Source of the DNA: Dichetophora obliterata
Lineage: Eukaryota; Arthropoda; Insecta; Diptera; Sciomyzidae
Length of the DNA stretch: 64,000 bases
Reading direction: 5' to 3'
Assembly: GCA_963920525.1 (NCBI GenBank)
Contig: OY986438.1
Location: 127,630,420 to 127,694,419, forward strand
A model generated the notes under the pieces. That model saw nothing but the letters and a program-made list of their open reading frames with translations, was not told where the DNA came from and searched no databases. Shown here piece by piece: positions 1 to 12,305 of this stretch; position 1 is the first letter of the stretch, and every line of letters begins with the position of its first letter. Both the position numbers and the translations under genes were made by a program.

Positions 1-206
1 TCATTTTTGTCGATGACAAAAGTGATATTTGGACGGTTGAAGTCACCAAGCATAATAACGTAATCTTCCTCTTTAAGAGTGGCTGTAAAGCAGGACAGTA
101 TTTCACTTGAGTCGAGAGGAATGTAAACGACACCTATGTACATAAAAACACTATTTCCTGAAAAAACTTTAATTATGCGGTGATCAAAAAGTTTATTTGA
201 ATAATA
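1..206 (-). pseudogene. LINE endonuclease (EEP) fragment at window edge
   Basis: Read on the minus strand, one frame stays open from about 206 to the window edge and contains the segments SVFMYIGVVYIP and YVIMLGDFNRPNI. The GDFN motif following a YIGVVYIP-like strand is typical of the apurinic-like endonuclease domain of jockey/CR1-type non-LTR retrotransposons, which nicks target DNA before reverse transcription. The piece is about 68 codons, so it is only part of the domain and continues beyond base 1. A stop lies just upstream near 205, suggesting 5' decay or truncation. Clade is unresolved; the family call rests on the motif only. Confidence 0.6.
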
Positions 207-1738
207 TTATAATTTAATGACACTTTTACTCAACCTTCGTCAAACTTTTGTTCGTTTCCTTGAAAGCTTTATCAAATAAGTCTATTTTAGAGTGAGAAAT
301 TAGTGTTTTATGAAGATACAGTTAAGTTCTTTTAACACCCAAAATATTAAATTTTTTTTAGAGCTCCATTATGTAAAAATAGTTGTCAAAAAAGAATGAA
401 TCGACAAAAAAATTACCTTAAGGTCAAATAATGATTAAAATTAAGTTGGTTTCGGAGGTATTTTGCATGTTCACAGTAGTTTCTAACCCAAAAGATTCAA
501 ATCCATTTTTTAAAAACTGTGATGGAAATTGAACCGTACGCTGTATTCTTGGGCCGAATCTCTAAAACGTTGCAGTTGTAGTTATACTTCTTACTTATAT
601 AAACCTACAATCGGTCACACAGTATAACATAGGATACTTTAGTAGAATTTTTTTTTCTAAAATAAATCAAAATTTTAATATCAAATATCAGCATTCCAGC
701 AGTTCTTTTCAACCGTGTTGCAGCACTTGATTAATAATAAAGCTATCATAACTAGTTACAATAAAAACAATCGACTTGCTCAAAAAGTTGGATATTCAGT
801 AAAGACCAGAAGAGCATAACAGCAGATATTCACTGATTCGCAGTTAATTTGATAAGGATTAAACAAAAACAAAACAAGAAAATTTATAAAAGATACAAAA
901 GCAATGACAAAATTAAAAATTTCAACAAGATAAACATAAAGCTAATAGGAGAAAAAAAAAACTCAACGACCGAATTAATGCATTAAATGGTTGTTGGGTT
1001 GGAACGAACGGTCATGACTACCTAATTTGTTTCGGAAGTGCAGCCTGGCTGGCATAATTACTTAATAAGCATAACAGCCCGTTGCAGCTTTTATAAATTA
1101 TTATTTGAACTCTAAGTCGGCCGAAATTAGGCCACGGGTTGAAATGGCCCCCTCAGTAAGTACCTAAGTAATAACTATTAATCAAGTAGGAGAATATGAG
1201 AAATTCGTTAAAAGGAAAGGAAGAGCTTAAAACCAGCTGAAGCGATACGAGCTGTAAAAGGAAAGGGAGTGGCTCTACAAATTTAATTAAATGATACTTA
1301 AGTGAACAATATTTCATATTTATTTTTATTCAACAATATTGTTGAAAAAAATGTGTAAAGATTAATATTTTGTTGGCAAAACAACATTAAGATACATAAT
1401 GAAGTTTATATTAAATTAAGTAGAAAACAATTAAGTAAACCTAAAATTAAAAAATAACTTAACATTGCACAATGAAAAATGTTGTTTTGCAGAGAGTAGG
1501 AGAGAAGCAAGAAAAGACCAATAGTATAAGCGACACTTAATGATGAATTTCACTTTCATATTAAACTGATGACAACAATCTACACACAGAGAATTAAATC
1601 CACTATCGCAACCGAAAAAGTGCCCTACCGACTAAGTCGATTGCAGATAACTTTTAAAAAGGTGATCACCTCAACTACCTGGTTTTGAAAAACCTTGATT
1701 GTAGCACTACATTGTAAGCACTGCGTTGATAGTTTTAT
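207..1738. other. AT-rich DNA, no gene seen
   Basis: No supported reading frame, RNA gene or structured repeat was recognised. A slightly GC-richer patch lies at about 1000-1160. Confidence 0.4.
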
Positions 1739-1945
1739 GAACGAACCCCTTAATCCATTCAACCTCCATTCAGTTAAATGAACGAGCTTTTTGAACGTTT
1801 TAACCTTAATTCAATTGTGTGAACGTAGATGTTATTAATTTTAACCTACATTCGATTGTATGAAAGGAGCTGTTTTCCGTTTTGACTTTCAATCGGTTGT
1901 TTGAACCTGTCAATCATTTTGACAATCATTCGGTTCAATAAATAG
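1739..1945 (+). repeat. Degenerate ~41-bp tandem repeat
   Basis: About five diverged units share a core of the form AACCT-CATTCGGTTGTATGAACG followed by a T-rich stretch. The core recurs near 1764, 1801, 1844, 1885 and 1920. Units differ by many substitutions, so the array is old. Confidence 0.55.
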
Positions 1946-4020
1946 ACCCATTGATCTTTACTACCTACACACGGTTAATGGCTGTAGGTAATTTTTTAGG
2001 TCATAACAATCGACAATATGTTCACAAAAAAGTTTTTGTTTTAAAAAATGTACACAAAATAAAAGTGAATTTTTTGTTTATTTCATAAAATATAAAAGAT
2101 AATCACAAAAATATATAAAAGATAATTACAAAAACATAAGAGTTCATTACATAGGAGTATAGAAAATTTCATTACATAGGCTGACTTCATAAATGCATGT
2201 ATCATTGCATCAGTTTGTTGTATTTTGAATTGATCCGAAGATTTTAAAACAAAAACTAGTTTTTCATATATTTTCATATGACAAAGAAATTACATATATT
2301 TTTTCACTTTAACAAGGAAATTTGCACAAAACGTTTTGAACCAATCACGTCGAACAACTGTGAGAAATGAAACACAAGCGTCTTGCTATTAAAGTTTGCT
2401 TACTTAACTTCGTGTTTGTGAAAGCACGTCTTATTCATGCCAGTCGGATGGTTTGACAAACATTCAGATGCAAGATTGACTGTTGAGTGTTCTGAATGAG
2501 TGTTCTGATTAATTTAATAACTTCCGAAACTCGACTGCAATGTAAAAATAATGCTATTGACATAACTTAAAATGTGATTGTTAAATTAACTCATTTTGTT
2601 TGCTTGTCTGCAATGGTTTAAGTTTATACCTCAGAAAAATTATGTTTTTTTATAATGGAAAGAGGAGTTTAAATAATTAAAATTGCGCGATTCAAGCAAC
2701 TAACATGTCATATTTTCATTTCAACTTAACAAAAAATTGGAAATAATGCGACTGCAAAGGAACGATCATTTGCGTTAGTTAGAAATCAATTATGCTTATA
2801 TCATTCTAGTTTCGTTGAATTTATCATCTAGTTAAATTTTAGTTGCAGGAATTTTCTTCCAATTACCCTAAATAAAAATATCCCCTGCACATTAAAAAAT
2901 GTGAGGGTAAATTTTATCTTTTTTATAACATTCGTGTGGTACAAACTTTTTTATTTCCAAATAATTTATAAATTTTATACCACTCAATATTATAAAAATA
3001 ATTAGCATGATGCCAAAAACAGCACTTTCTTGAACTTTTGAATCCAAATGCATGACAGCACTCATTAAATAGGGTGTATATTTAGCTTTATTTCGTAGTA
3101 CTCCAAAAAGTCCTTGTATACAGGGTGCTTCATATCTGGATGTTTAAAAATATATACTGTTTTTGAGAAGGTATTGTTTTTACCATTTTAAATTATTCCC
3201 CTCGTTGAAAAGTAAACATTTTATAATTTTGTATTTTTATTAAGGATATACTCATAGAGAATATCTTTTTTAAAATGCACAATTTGAAGCACAAGTTATA
3301 AAAATTTAAAACAAAAAAAAATGCAAGAAAAGTGAATTTTTTATATTTGAAATGGCACAAATATATGAAACAATTGGAAAGGGCCATCTGAGTAACGTTG
3401 TTTTGCCTAACATAAATCTAAATTCCTATCGGACAATCTTAAGATATTTGTTTACGGTTTTCCAGAAAAATGGGTCCAAAAAAAAGCTGTTTTTTACTCA
3501 TTTTCTACATCAAATGGCAACCTAGCCGCTTTATGCACAAGAAAGTATAAAATGAATTAATTTTTATTAATGGATTTAAAAAAATTTATCGGACGTTCTT
3601 AAGATTTTTCCTTACCATTTGAAAGAAAATAGCCCTAATATGAAGCAGAACTTTTAAAAAAAAAATGTATCTAAAATGTTTTTTTTTTTTTTTTTTTTAT
3701 GCAACAATAGTTATAGAATTAGATTAACAACATTTTTAATATAAAATAGAGATATACTGGTATATAGAATGTCGGAAATGCCTATAAATTATACAAAAAT
3801 TGTCGAAATTATGAAGTTATTTAATAGAATTATATCACTAAGAACAATTTATAGGTTAAGAGAAAAATGTAACTTTTTATTTCAACTTAATTCACTGCTA
3901 GCGTCGCAGAAGTTCGGTGCGTTTTTGTCAATACCTGTTGCATTTAGTCAATCAAGCAAATTAGTTCTAGCGATTTAGTTACGGGCGAAAACCAACGTGA
4001 TTTTAAAAAATAATTCAAGC
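1946..4020. other. AT-rich DNA with one mariner-like terminal motif
   Basis: No supported gene. At 3117-3128 the motif TATACAGGGTGC resembles the terminus of many Tc1/mariner elements, but no partner end was found. A poly-T run lies at about 3680-3699. Small open frames here look like chance openings in AT-rich sequence. Confidence 0.35.
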
Positions 4021-4456
4021 TGTTTTTGATTTCATGAAAACATAAGAACTGCAGATGATAACATTTTATGAATGCATTCCAAAAAATTTTGATTTAGTTT
4101 TAAAGAGAAGAAACTTATTTACTTTAAAGACCACAAGTTTTATCAAAATAAATTATATAAAGAAGCATTAATTTCGGCTAAAGATTCTACCTTATTTAAA
4201 CAAACCAGTTGATGATGCCGCGCAAATAAATGTATTAAAAATATTTTCGATTCAAACTCAACTTACACAATTAATTTCGACGAGGGAACAAAATTAGTAA
4301 GAAAATATTTTGACTGCAATGCTCAATGGAATGTCCAAGAGCGGATGAAACTATTAAAGGCAATCAAAAAAGCGGCTCTACAGAAGAAACACCGTAGCGA
4401 GAGCAAGGACACCTTTTTACCGCTTATCAGGAAGGATGAACCCGATTACCTTAGGT
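4021..4456 (+). pseudogene. Frame-broken coding relic, unknown family
   Basis: Several adjacent frames read like protein but do not join. One begins near 4048 and includes ECIPKNFDLVLKRRNLF. A second, covering about 4110-4210, includes YFKDHKFYQNKLYKEALIS and ends in two stops. From about 4218 the same frame reopens with NIFDSNSTYTINFDEG, WNVQERMKLLKAIKKAAL and LPLIRKDEPDYLR. The last codon is followed by GTAATT, a usable splice-donor-like sequence at about 4455. The even, charged composition over about 75 codons is unlike the AT-driven chance frames around it. I do not recognise the family. It may be a decayed gene copy, a transposon relic, or an exon with unrecognised introns. Confidence 0.35.
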
Positions 4457-5182
4457 AATTTATTTTATGAGCTTTCGAATATTATTTCACAAAACCATTG
4501 AATCCACATTTTAAAAAATCAAATACATATATTAAAAACGTTAGGTTATATGTTTTCAGGCAAAAAAATTTCAAATATACAAAATCATAACATAGAAAAT
4601 GAAAAGATTAATTTAAAAATTTGCATTGCTACACATAAACTTTTTGTTTAATTATCAAACCCGTCAATATTAATAAATATTTTAATAAGTATGAGTTTTC
4701 TTCAAGCTATCATGTATCGTAAATTTATGTTTAATTTGATTAATTTAAGTTATTTGTTTCTCATTTCATGGTAAAACAAAAGCCACAAAATATATTCAGA
4801 AATGAATTGTCTTGTTAACTTGTTTTATACCCCTGTATTTACAATATACATGTTACCATAAATAACACTGTATAATAAATCTTTTTAAAAATTTAATTTC
4901 CTAAATATCTCTTCGTTTTATTTATCATTTTTAATAAAAGATACGCCATTGAAAAAGTATTGAAACCTTTTTCATGACCAACAATTAAGTTTAGTTAAAA
5001 ATATTTCCGTAGGATGTCGCTTCTCTACATTTTTTAAAAGTTTTGTAATTTTTGACACTAAGAAGTCAGATTTGACAGTTAAAATGTCTTACAAAAAGTT
5101 AGATTAGTTAGAATAAGAAAGTTTAAATAGTCATATAGATATAGATAAATCGGACGTAACCTTTAAAAGTCCTCTAAATTCG
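4457..5182. other. AT-rich DNA, no gene seen
   Basis: Nothing beyond simple AT-rich sequence was recognised. Confidence 0.4.
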
Positions 5183-5577
5183 TCGGCCTTTGAAGTCTAG
5201 TGGAGAGTGTGATAGACTTTCAACCCAAAGGTCCCTGGTTCGAATCCGGGTGCGGGCATGGTTCTTTTCACTTTCTTTGTTCTTTCCTACATTTAAGAAT
5301 TATGGAAAACTAAAAATCCCAAACTTTACTTTTTAAAATGTGGAATAAAAGGACTGGAACAACTAAGGGCTGGAAATGCTTGTTAAGGCATAACACTAGC
5401 CTCGGTCAAAAGCAATTCATATTGCCTTTCACTGTTGTTTCGCCTAATCAATAATTCACGTATGGTTCCAATCAATTCCTCTTAATAAACTATCCCTTTC
5501 CTTTTAGGTCAAAGACCAAACCTTGTTTGTATAAGGCACATGCCTTGGTTCATTGATCTTTTTAATAAATAAAAAAT
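5183..5577 (+). mobile_element. tRNA-derived SINE, family A, copy 1
   Basis: The 5' part resembles a tRNA: an A-box-like region (TCTAGTGGAGAGTG, about 5196-5209) and a near-perfect B box (GGTTCGAATCC, 5238-5248), the internal signals read by RNA polymerase III. It is followed by an unrelated body and an A-rich tail near 5560-5577. A second copy at 33134-33450 shares the head, the body start (CTTTCTTTGTTCTTTCC) and the end (TTGATCTTTT), so this is a dispersed family and not a functional tRNA gene. No clear flanking duplication was found. Confidence 0.75.
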
Positions 5578-8500
5578 AAAAATGGCGGCCAAGTCCCCGA
5601 ACAAACATTGCAACAATTATGCTTCTCCATCACCTTCAACGATAAATAAAAACTTTTTCCAAAAAACGCTGTTTTGGCATCAAGCTAAAAATAATAAAAC
5701 ATATATAATTTAAAAATTTTATATGGATATCATGTGTAAATTAAAATATAAGTAAAAAATTCACCGAAATCGGGAAATTTAAAAATATAGTGGTTTCGAT
5801 TGGTCTGACGAGAAAAAGGGTCTGGAAAAGTTTATAAGATTTGATGGTAAAACTTTAAAAACATTTTTGGTTTGAATTTATATGTACACCAAATAGTATA
5901 AAAAATATCCTCTTTTATATTTATATATATTTATATATTATATATATTTTTTACTGTGAGGAGAAGTTCAAAAACAAGTAACGTAACGTCGAGATAATAA
6001 TGGACAATCTAAAAAATTTTCACCTGGAATCATAAGATTTATGGTACTGTTTTATCTAGAAAACTTTATATTTCTGAGCAGAGAAAAGAACATTTCTAGC
6101 TTCAGGGAAACTATCTAGGCTATGGCTAATTTCTTCTGTCTGGCTGCATTGTTAAAGACGGAGAATAGAGTTTGTATTACACGACTTTTCAGTGAGTTAA
6201 CCTATTCAGACCCGATGCTAAGCTACTGAAATTTTTTACGATGTTTTAATATATGGTCTTTATTTGCTATGAAAATATATTCAATGCTTTGTTCAAAAAT
6301 AAGCCGTATAACTATATTTACGGTAATTATATTAATGTAGTATATAAAAAGTTAGTTAATTTTATTTCTTATACTTTCTGCAACTGGAGATATTGCACTT
6401 TTATTCTCCATTTTGTATGGGAGGTGGGCGAAGGACGTAGCAGATATTGATGGTATTTTTAAATTGTAATTGCGTGAATTGCGTGAGTTAATAAGGAAAT
6501 GAGTTTATTTCGTTTCATTCACCTTCTAATAAAACTAGAGATATTGCATTTTTATTGTTAATTTTGCATGGGAGGTAGGCAAAGGGAGTGGTCGAATTTT
6601 ATTAAAGTTTGTATAGCATTTTATATTTATGAAATAATAACACATGCAAAATTGTATGTACCTACAATGATTTTTGCTCTATTTTTGTCCCTTATCCCAT
6701 AGACCTCGTTACACTGTTCAGCGTACAAAGTATTTTTTATATTATATTTTCTTGTTGCAAAAAGCAACATAAATTCTAACTTCGCTTCAAAAAATCAGCA
6801 GAGCTCTGTTCATTTATTGTTTTCAGAATTTGTGGAAAAAAGTAAAAAATAGCAATATTAATGACGTTATTATTGGTAATTAAATAGCCCCGGAAATTAA
6901 CTTAAAGGCTGTGAAAAGATAAATTTCGATTTTTTGAAAAAATCTATTTTGAAAATAGCCCTCAATAAGGGGATTTCATAAGAATTTCATATGCATTAAA
7001 GCAGCCTAAATAAAAAATAGTAACTAGCGCATAGGACTATCGATCGATTTTTATTATCGAATAGTTCATTAATTTTTTCGAATTGCAAAATAGAAACTAG
7101 TTCAAAGAACTTTCGAATTTATTATTCATTCCTTTGAAGTAAGAAGCAATACTATCAACTACTATGTTTTTATTATAATTTTTTTGAAAATTCGTTCGTT
7201 CAGTTTTTTTATTACATAATAAGTAACATTGGATACTTTGAAGTGCTTTTAACTTTTACATATACTAATTTTTTTCCTTTTTATACAAAAATTCATCATT
7301 TATAGGCAAACAAGCGAATTAAAAACAAAGGAAATATCGAATAAATGAAAAAATATCGAATAAATTAATTATTTTGAACTACCGCATAATTCGAATGTTT
7401 TTATTCGATAGCAGCCTACTAATCACTACTTCAAATATTCTGCATAATTGCAAAACAAACAAACAACACCACTTTTGGGCAAACTTCGTTAAACGTCATC
7501 ATCATCATTCCCTTTGGAACCACCACCACCCCCTCCACTTCAGCACTTCATCATCGGCTCTATGAATGAACTTAAAACTTAAAGTTTAAATCATCGTATT
7601 AACAAAAACAACATATTATTAAAACTGTGTAAGTTGTAAGCATTTAGCTGGACTTTTTGAGGTGGAATATTTGCTATAAAGGCAAAAAAATACTTACTTC
7701 ACTTTTTTTAAATACTTTTGCCTTAAGAAATATCACGCCTTTTCCGAAGCCTTCTGTTTTTTTTGGTTTTTGCTTAAATTAAAACATGAACTAATACATA
7801 ATTTTTTGTCTTACATGGAACAAATCAGTTCTTTAAAAAAAACATTTTAAAATAGTAAAAATAATCAGAAATTTATTTAAAACCAACACTTTATACTAAT
7901 TATATCCTTATAACTGAGAACTTCTTGTGTGTTCGGAAGACACAGTGAGTGATCCAGGGTTAAAAATACACACTTGATTTAGCAATTTACTAACATAAAA
8001 ACTAAGAAAAATTCTGAAAATATCATTATATTATAGAACTCTGAGACCTTTATTCAAAAAACAGATGCATCGCTGGATACACGAGAGAAGCGAAGCTTAT
8101 TCGCAGCTTCATAAGTTTGATAATTTTATGGTTTCTTAATAAAAAAATTTAAAAAAAGAATAATATTTGCACCAATCAATTTTATTACCTTACACTATGT
8201 TATTATTTTACATTAATTTTGAATTATTTTTGTAAATGTTAACGAAATTATTGGTTTTTAATATCTAAAATATCAAACGTATATTATATAGATGTAGTAT
8301 CATCGACATTTCCAGCAAATATTACATCAATAGTTGTCCTAATCGTGTTGTGCAAATATTTGGATCGCTTAATATTCGCAAATTATATTTATCAAAACGG
8401 CATTATTTAAGGCCTAGAATTTTTATAAAATTGATTTTTTTAAATTTCAAAAGAATAGTCTTTCTGACGTTGTTTTCACTTCTGCAGCCGTTTTAGTAGG

Positions 8501-9018
8501 CGCCAGCCAAAGTGTTTCGTGTACATTCATTCTCTTTATATTCATTTATCTCGAATCTACTTTCTTCATCATGGTGTTGTTATAACAACAAAAACTATTC
8601 AGCCGAATCATCCGAAATTTAAATATGCTATTCATAACATCAGTGGCTATCGCTGGAACTAGAATCAAAGTTAATAACAGGTAGAAAACAAACTATTTTA
8701 ATAACTTAATTTTCAAAAGCGCGTCATTCTGTCGATTTTCAATATTATTTTTTTAAGTGCAAGCCAAAGCTCACTCATAGTGATTAATAATGTTCTTGTT
8801 TTTTATTTTTCAGATAAGTACAAAATTTAAAATCTACAACACCGTCCATGCCCCTTTTCCTTGAGAGCGTTTCATTGAGCACCATTTTTAACAAGATCGA
8901 CAATTTTTTACATAAAAAAAAATTTTTTATGATTATGAGTGTTGCAATGTACTTAAAGCTTAAATATCGTAGTTCAATATTGTAAATTTTTAAAAAAAAA
9001 TCCTAAAAATAATCCTAC
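5578..9018. other. AT-rich DNA, no gene seen
   Basis: No supported gene. A short frame starts at 5582 directly after the SINE tail but has no recognisable family. The 7490-7550 stretch encodes a His-rich run only because of a CAT/CCA-rich tract. Confidence 0.35.
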
Positions 9019-9080
9019 AATGCTTTTGATCGATTATTGTGATCTGCTGCATCAAAGCTTCCTGCATTTACAATAGGATA
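9019..9080 (+). repeat. 62-bp exact direct repeat, left copy
   Basis: The 62 bases here recur without a mismatch at 10026-10087, flanking 945 bp. The length is too great for an ordinary target-site duplication, so a duplication or recombination event is more likely. Confidence 0.8.
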
Positions 9081-9830
9081 GAAGCAGCTAAACATTCATT
9101 GCTTTTTTTTTAACAACATGCAATAACAATAGAGTTCAGATACTGCAGCTTTTTCACACTTTCACAACTCAGAGAGCAATTTAAAAAAATTCAACGCCAT
9201 TGATACAAATAGCTTAAAACTAGCCAATGCTGGAAAAATTTACCCACCAATAGAGTAATTGGGCTCAAGGACATTACAAGACAACTAACCATGCATAAAG
9301 GTACGTAGATCTAATTAAATAATACTTTTTAGTCTACTTTTAAGTTGACCTTTCATCAAATTAACATCAAATATGCTATAGTTGTTAACAAAGGTACTCA
9401 AGCGATTAAATAATTTATTCTACTAAATTATAAATAAATCAAGTTGTCAGCATTTCTGCTGCTTTTACGGTTAGTGTCAAAATTAGGCCAAAGCCTACGA
9501 CAATTAATTATAAAATAAATATTAAAAGGCCGATGACATCAATACACGGTTAGAAATTTTGGAATAAATTTTAGTCCCACTAAAATATTACTGCGTTTTT
9601 TTAAACCTTTCGGTTTAAAATTTAAGCTTGTCAAAAACATTACTACCAGATTTTAAAAGTTCAGCATTTAGCATTTTTTAATAGGTGGCAATACTTTTTG
9701 CATCAGCTGTTTTGGTTATTCAATCGTTGACATTTGGTAGAAATTAAACTGTTTCTCAATTGATTGTGATAGTTTCTGTTTTTAAATAGATTGTGTGCTT
9801 TTCTTTGTGGAAGACCGTAGAAGTTTACCT
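9076..9830 (+). repeat. Compound dispersed repeat, copy 1 (internally deleted)
   Basis: The block matches 15019-16190 in order. 9076-9544 corresponds to 15019-15476, 9545-9628 to the start of the TA-flanked MITE at 15477, and 9628-9827 to 15985-16185 inside the element nested in that MITE. The join near 9628 therefore looks like copy 2 with about 430 bp removed. The tail of this block has a minus-strand coding-like patch (9830-9910, GTEGKAGGLALENLRYF) that I could not assign. Confidence 0.7.
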
Positions 9831-10025
9831 GTCTGACCAGAATCATGTCCAGAAAATACCTTAAATTTTCGAGCGCTAGACCACCGGCCTTGCCTTCAGT
9901 GCCTATGAACATGCATGTCTGAATTCGCAATTAAAAGCTACACCTAAAAAAATTGACATCTGGTGATAATTTTTAAGCCGTTCATTTGAACCTAGCTACA
10001 TTTTTTGTTTGGATAGCTAATTCAG

Positions 10026-10087
10026 AATGCTTTTGATCGATTATTGTGATCTGCTGCATCAAAGCTTCCTGCATTTACAATAGGATA
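10026..10087 (+). repeat. 62-bp exact direct repeat, right copy
   Basis: Exact copy of 9019-9080. The sequence just after it (GTAGGATAGCTAAT) also resembles the sequence just before it (TTGGATAGCTAAT), as in a local duplication. Confidence 0.8.
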
Positions 10088-10195
10088 TGTAGGATAGCTA
10101 ATGCACAATCGTTTTAATAAATTCCTGTCATCTACTGCAACATAGCTTCAGTTAATACTTGATATTGAATGAATCAAATCATGACACAAAGGGTT

Positions 10196-10266
10196 TTGGA
10201 GTAATGGTTAGTGTGTAGAACTCTCGATCGAAATGGTGCGAGTTCGATTCTCACTGCTTACAAAGA
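10196..10266 (+). mobile_element. tRNA-like SINE head fragment
   Basis: An A-box-like segment (TAATGGTTAGTGTG, about 10202-10215) and a B box (GAGTTCGATTC, about 10240-10250) are spaced as in tRNA-derived SINEs. The body after about 10266 matches neither other SINE family in the window. A functional tRNA is unlikely because no complete cloverleaf was apparent. Confidence 0.5.
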
Positions 10267-11270
10267 AATATTTTTAGTTTTATACTCTCTTGTTGTAATA
10301 GACACAAGTAAAAACAAAAACAATTCTGAGAAAACGGTGTATGGAAAAAAGTGTCGCTTTGAGATTTCACTCAAGCAAATCACAAAACAAGGCGTAAAAA
10401 GCTTCGCTTCAATAATGTAAGAAATAGTTTAAAAGAATAATTTTACCTTCTAGAGCTCTTTTTTAAAGGTATATTTTGAGAATAATAGAAAATTTAAAAT
10501 GTTTTCTTAAAAGAAGTCGCAGAAATTTTAAATATTCTTTAAAAATGTTTTTTGGAAAATTTTACATTAATTATTTTTGGAAAAAATTTGTACACAGCTA
10601 ACGTATGGCAAAGTAAGATATGGTATGATATAGCTGAATTTCGATCGAAGTGTGAATTTTTTTGTTTGTTGTGCTATCTAACATATTTCAAATACAACTT
10701 GGCATTCATACAGTTTTGTGTGAAATTATGTGAAAAATACAATTTGTTATTAAATCCACTTGTAAATCGAACTTGAAGCAACTGCGATGCCTTGCCAATA
10801 ACATTCATACACGAAAAAAAAAAATAATTATCTTATTTTAAGAAATTATTTTACTTGATTAAAGAATATGTCAAATCAATTCAAATTTACTTGGATTAAA
10901 TAATAAAAACTATTTATTAGAAAATAGTTCTATTTTCCTTAATTTTAATCCTAAGTATTTATTTATTCCAAGATTTATTGAAACAAAAAAAATTGCTTGA
11001 TTCTAGTAGCTTGTACAAAAAATAAATTTTAACGCTAGCACCACAGAGGTGTATCAAGAAATAGTATTCTTGTATTTAGAAATTATTTTGCTTGAGAAAA
11101 AAAAATTTAATTTATTTTTAGTTTGGCCGCACTCTACAAATGTTTTGTAGTGTCAAAAATAAAAGACTTTGTCATTTAGTTGATGTTCTGTAAGTGAGAG
11201 TTATGCAATAATTTTTTAAAAAATTTAAATATTTCTAAAAGTTTTGCATTTAACTGCATCTCATGGTATA
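10267..11270. other. AT-rich DNA, no gene seen
   Basis: No supported gene or repeat was recognised. Confidence 0.35.
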
Positions 11271-11278
11271 ATCTAAAT

Positions 11279-12297
11279 CAGTGTCGGGCAGCTTTGCACA
11301 CTTGAGATTGTGTTTGTGCACTAAAATATGTATTCATCTCACCTACAGAACGATCAAAGCTTCAGTGTTCAAGCGAAATGTCAGGCAGATAAGATCTGTG
11401 CTTGCGTGTTCCTTGAATGTATTATATTATATCTGTGTCGATAAGCAATAATAGCTTAAGTCGATTTAAGACTAAACTGAGTTATTGATGTAGCTGTGTC
11501 CCACGTAAATATCATTATGAACACACAAAATCTTGAACTTCTAGCATGATCTTTGCCAAAGATATGACGCAAAAACAAAAGACCCTTTCATATAACTTAT
11601 ATGGCGATTGAAAACTTTGAAGCAAGATTTCTGGAAACTTTGAGATAAGACTTAAGCTGTTATTGCATATCGACACGGATATAACGTAAGATTACACTGT
11701 AAAACATTTTAAGTATGAAAAATTTTTAGAAGTATGTATGAAATTTTTTTTGTTATTAGCAAATAACGGAATGGCGCGTCATAAAAGAGATAAAATTAAA
11801 AAAATTATGCATTACAAGGTATTACGATAATTTGTATGGCCAATATAATTTAATTGTGGGACATACGATGGAGAAATTAGTTAATTATTTAAAGCGGCAT
11901 GTCCACATATCATATCATACAGTGATCAGTTCCAAGTACGTATAATGAAAGCATTTTACTCTATCAGTTTGGCCTTGGCAAAACACAATAAGCAACATAA
12001 GCACAATATAAAACATATTTGTTTTTTACTATAAGTCTGCCTTTTTACATTTCCGTTTGCTTATCTGTGTTTCACATTATTCGTCTGTCGGTCTGTTTTT
12101 CTTTTAACATTCCGTCCACTACTTATTTATTTAATTTCGCAATACAAATCCGAGCAAAAAAAAATATTCCATAATGCCTAGTAAGATTTTTGCAAAAAGC
12201 GCTTTAGCAGTACTTTGTTTTCAGTGTGAGCTTTAAAGCGCTCATTAATACATACTCAAGATGAGAAAGTATAGGTGTGCAAAGCTGCCCGACACTG
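11279..12297. mobile_element. Non-autonomous hAT-type element (MITE) with 8-bp TSD
   Basis: The terminal inverted repeats are CAGTGTCGGGCAGCTTTGC at the left and its complement at the right. The element is flanked by an exact 8-bp duplication ATCTAAAT (11271-11278 and 12298-12305). An 8-bp TSD with a CAGTG start is characteristic of hAT elements. No transposase frame was found in its 1019 bp. A smaller inverted repeat lies inside at about 11427-11692, its arms sharing a GTGTCGATA-GCAATAA core. A diverged relative is present at 46825-47270. Confidence 0.85.
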
Positions 12298-12305
12298 ATC
12301 TAAAT

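Noticed and set aside
3117..3180. Complete mariner element at TACAGGGTG
   Set aside because: No opposite end or transposase could be found nearby.
5183..5260. A tRNA gene
   Set aside because: The tRNA-like head continues into a repeated non-tRNA body shared with 33134-33450, so it is a SINE. The same reasoning applies to 32150 and 33962.
6999..7420. Element flanked by direct GCAGCCTA (8 bp)
   Set aside because: The inner ends do not form convincing inverted repeats, so the 8-mer may be chance.
7374..7565. His-rich small protein
   Set aside because: The HHHH run comes from CATCATCATC and CCACCACC simple sequence; there is no other support.
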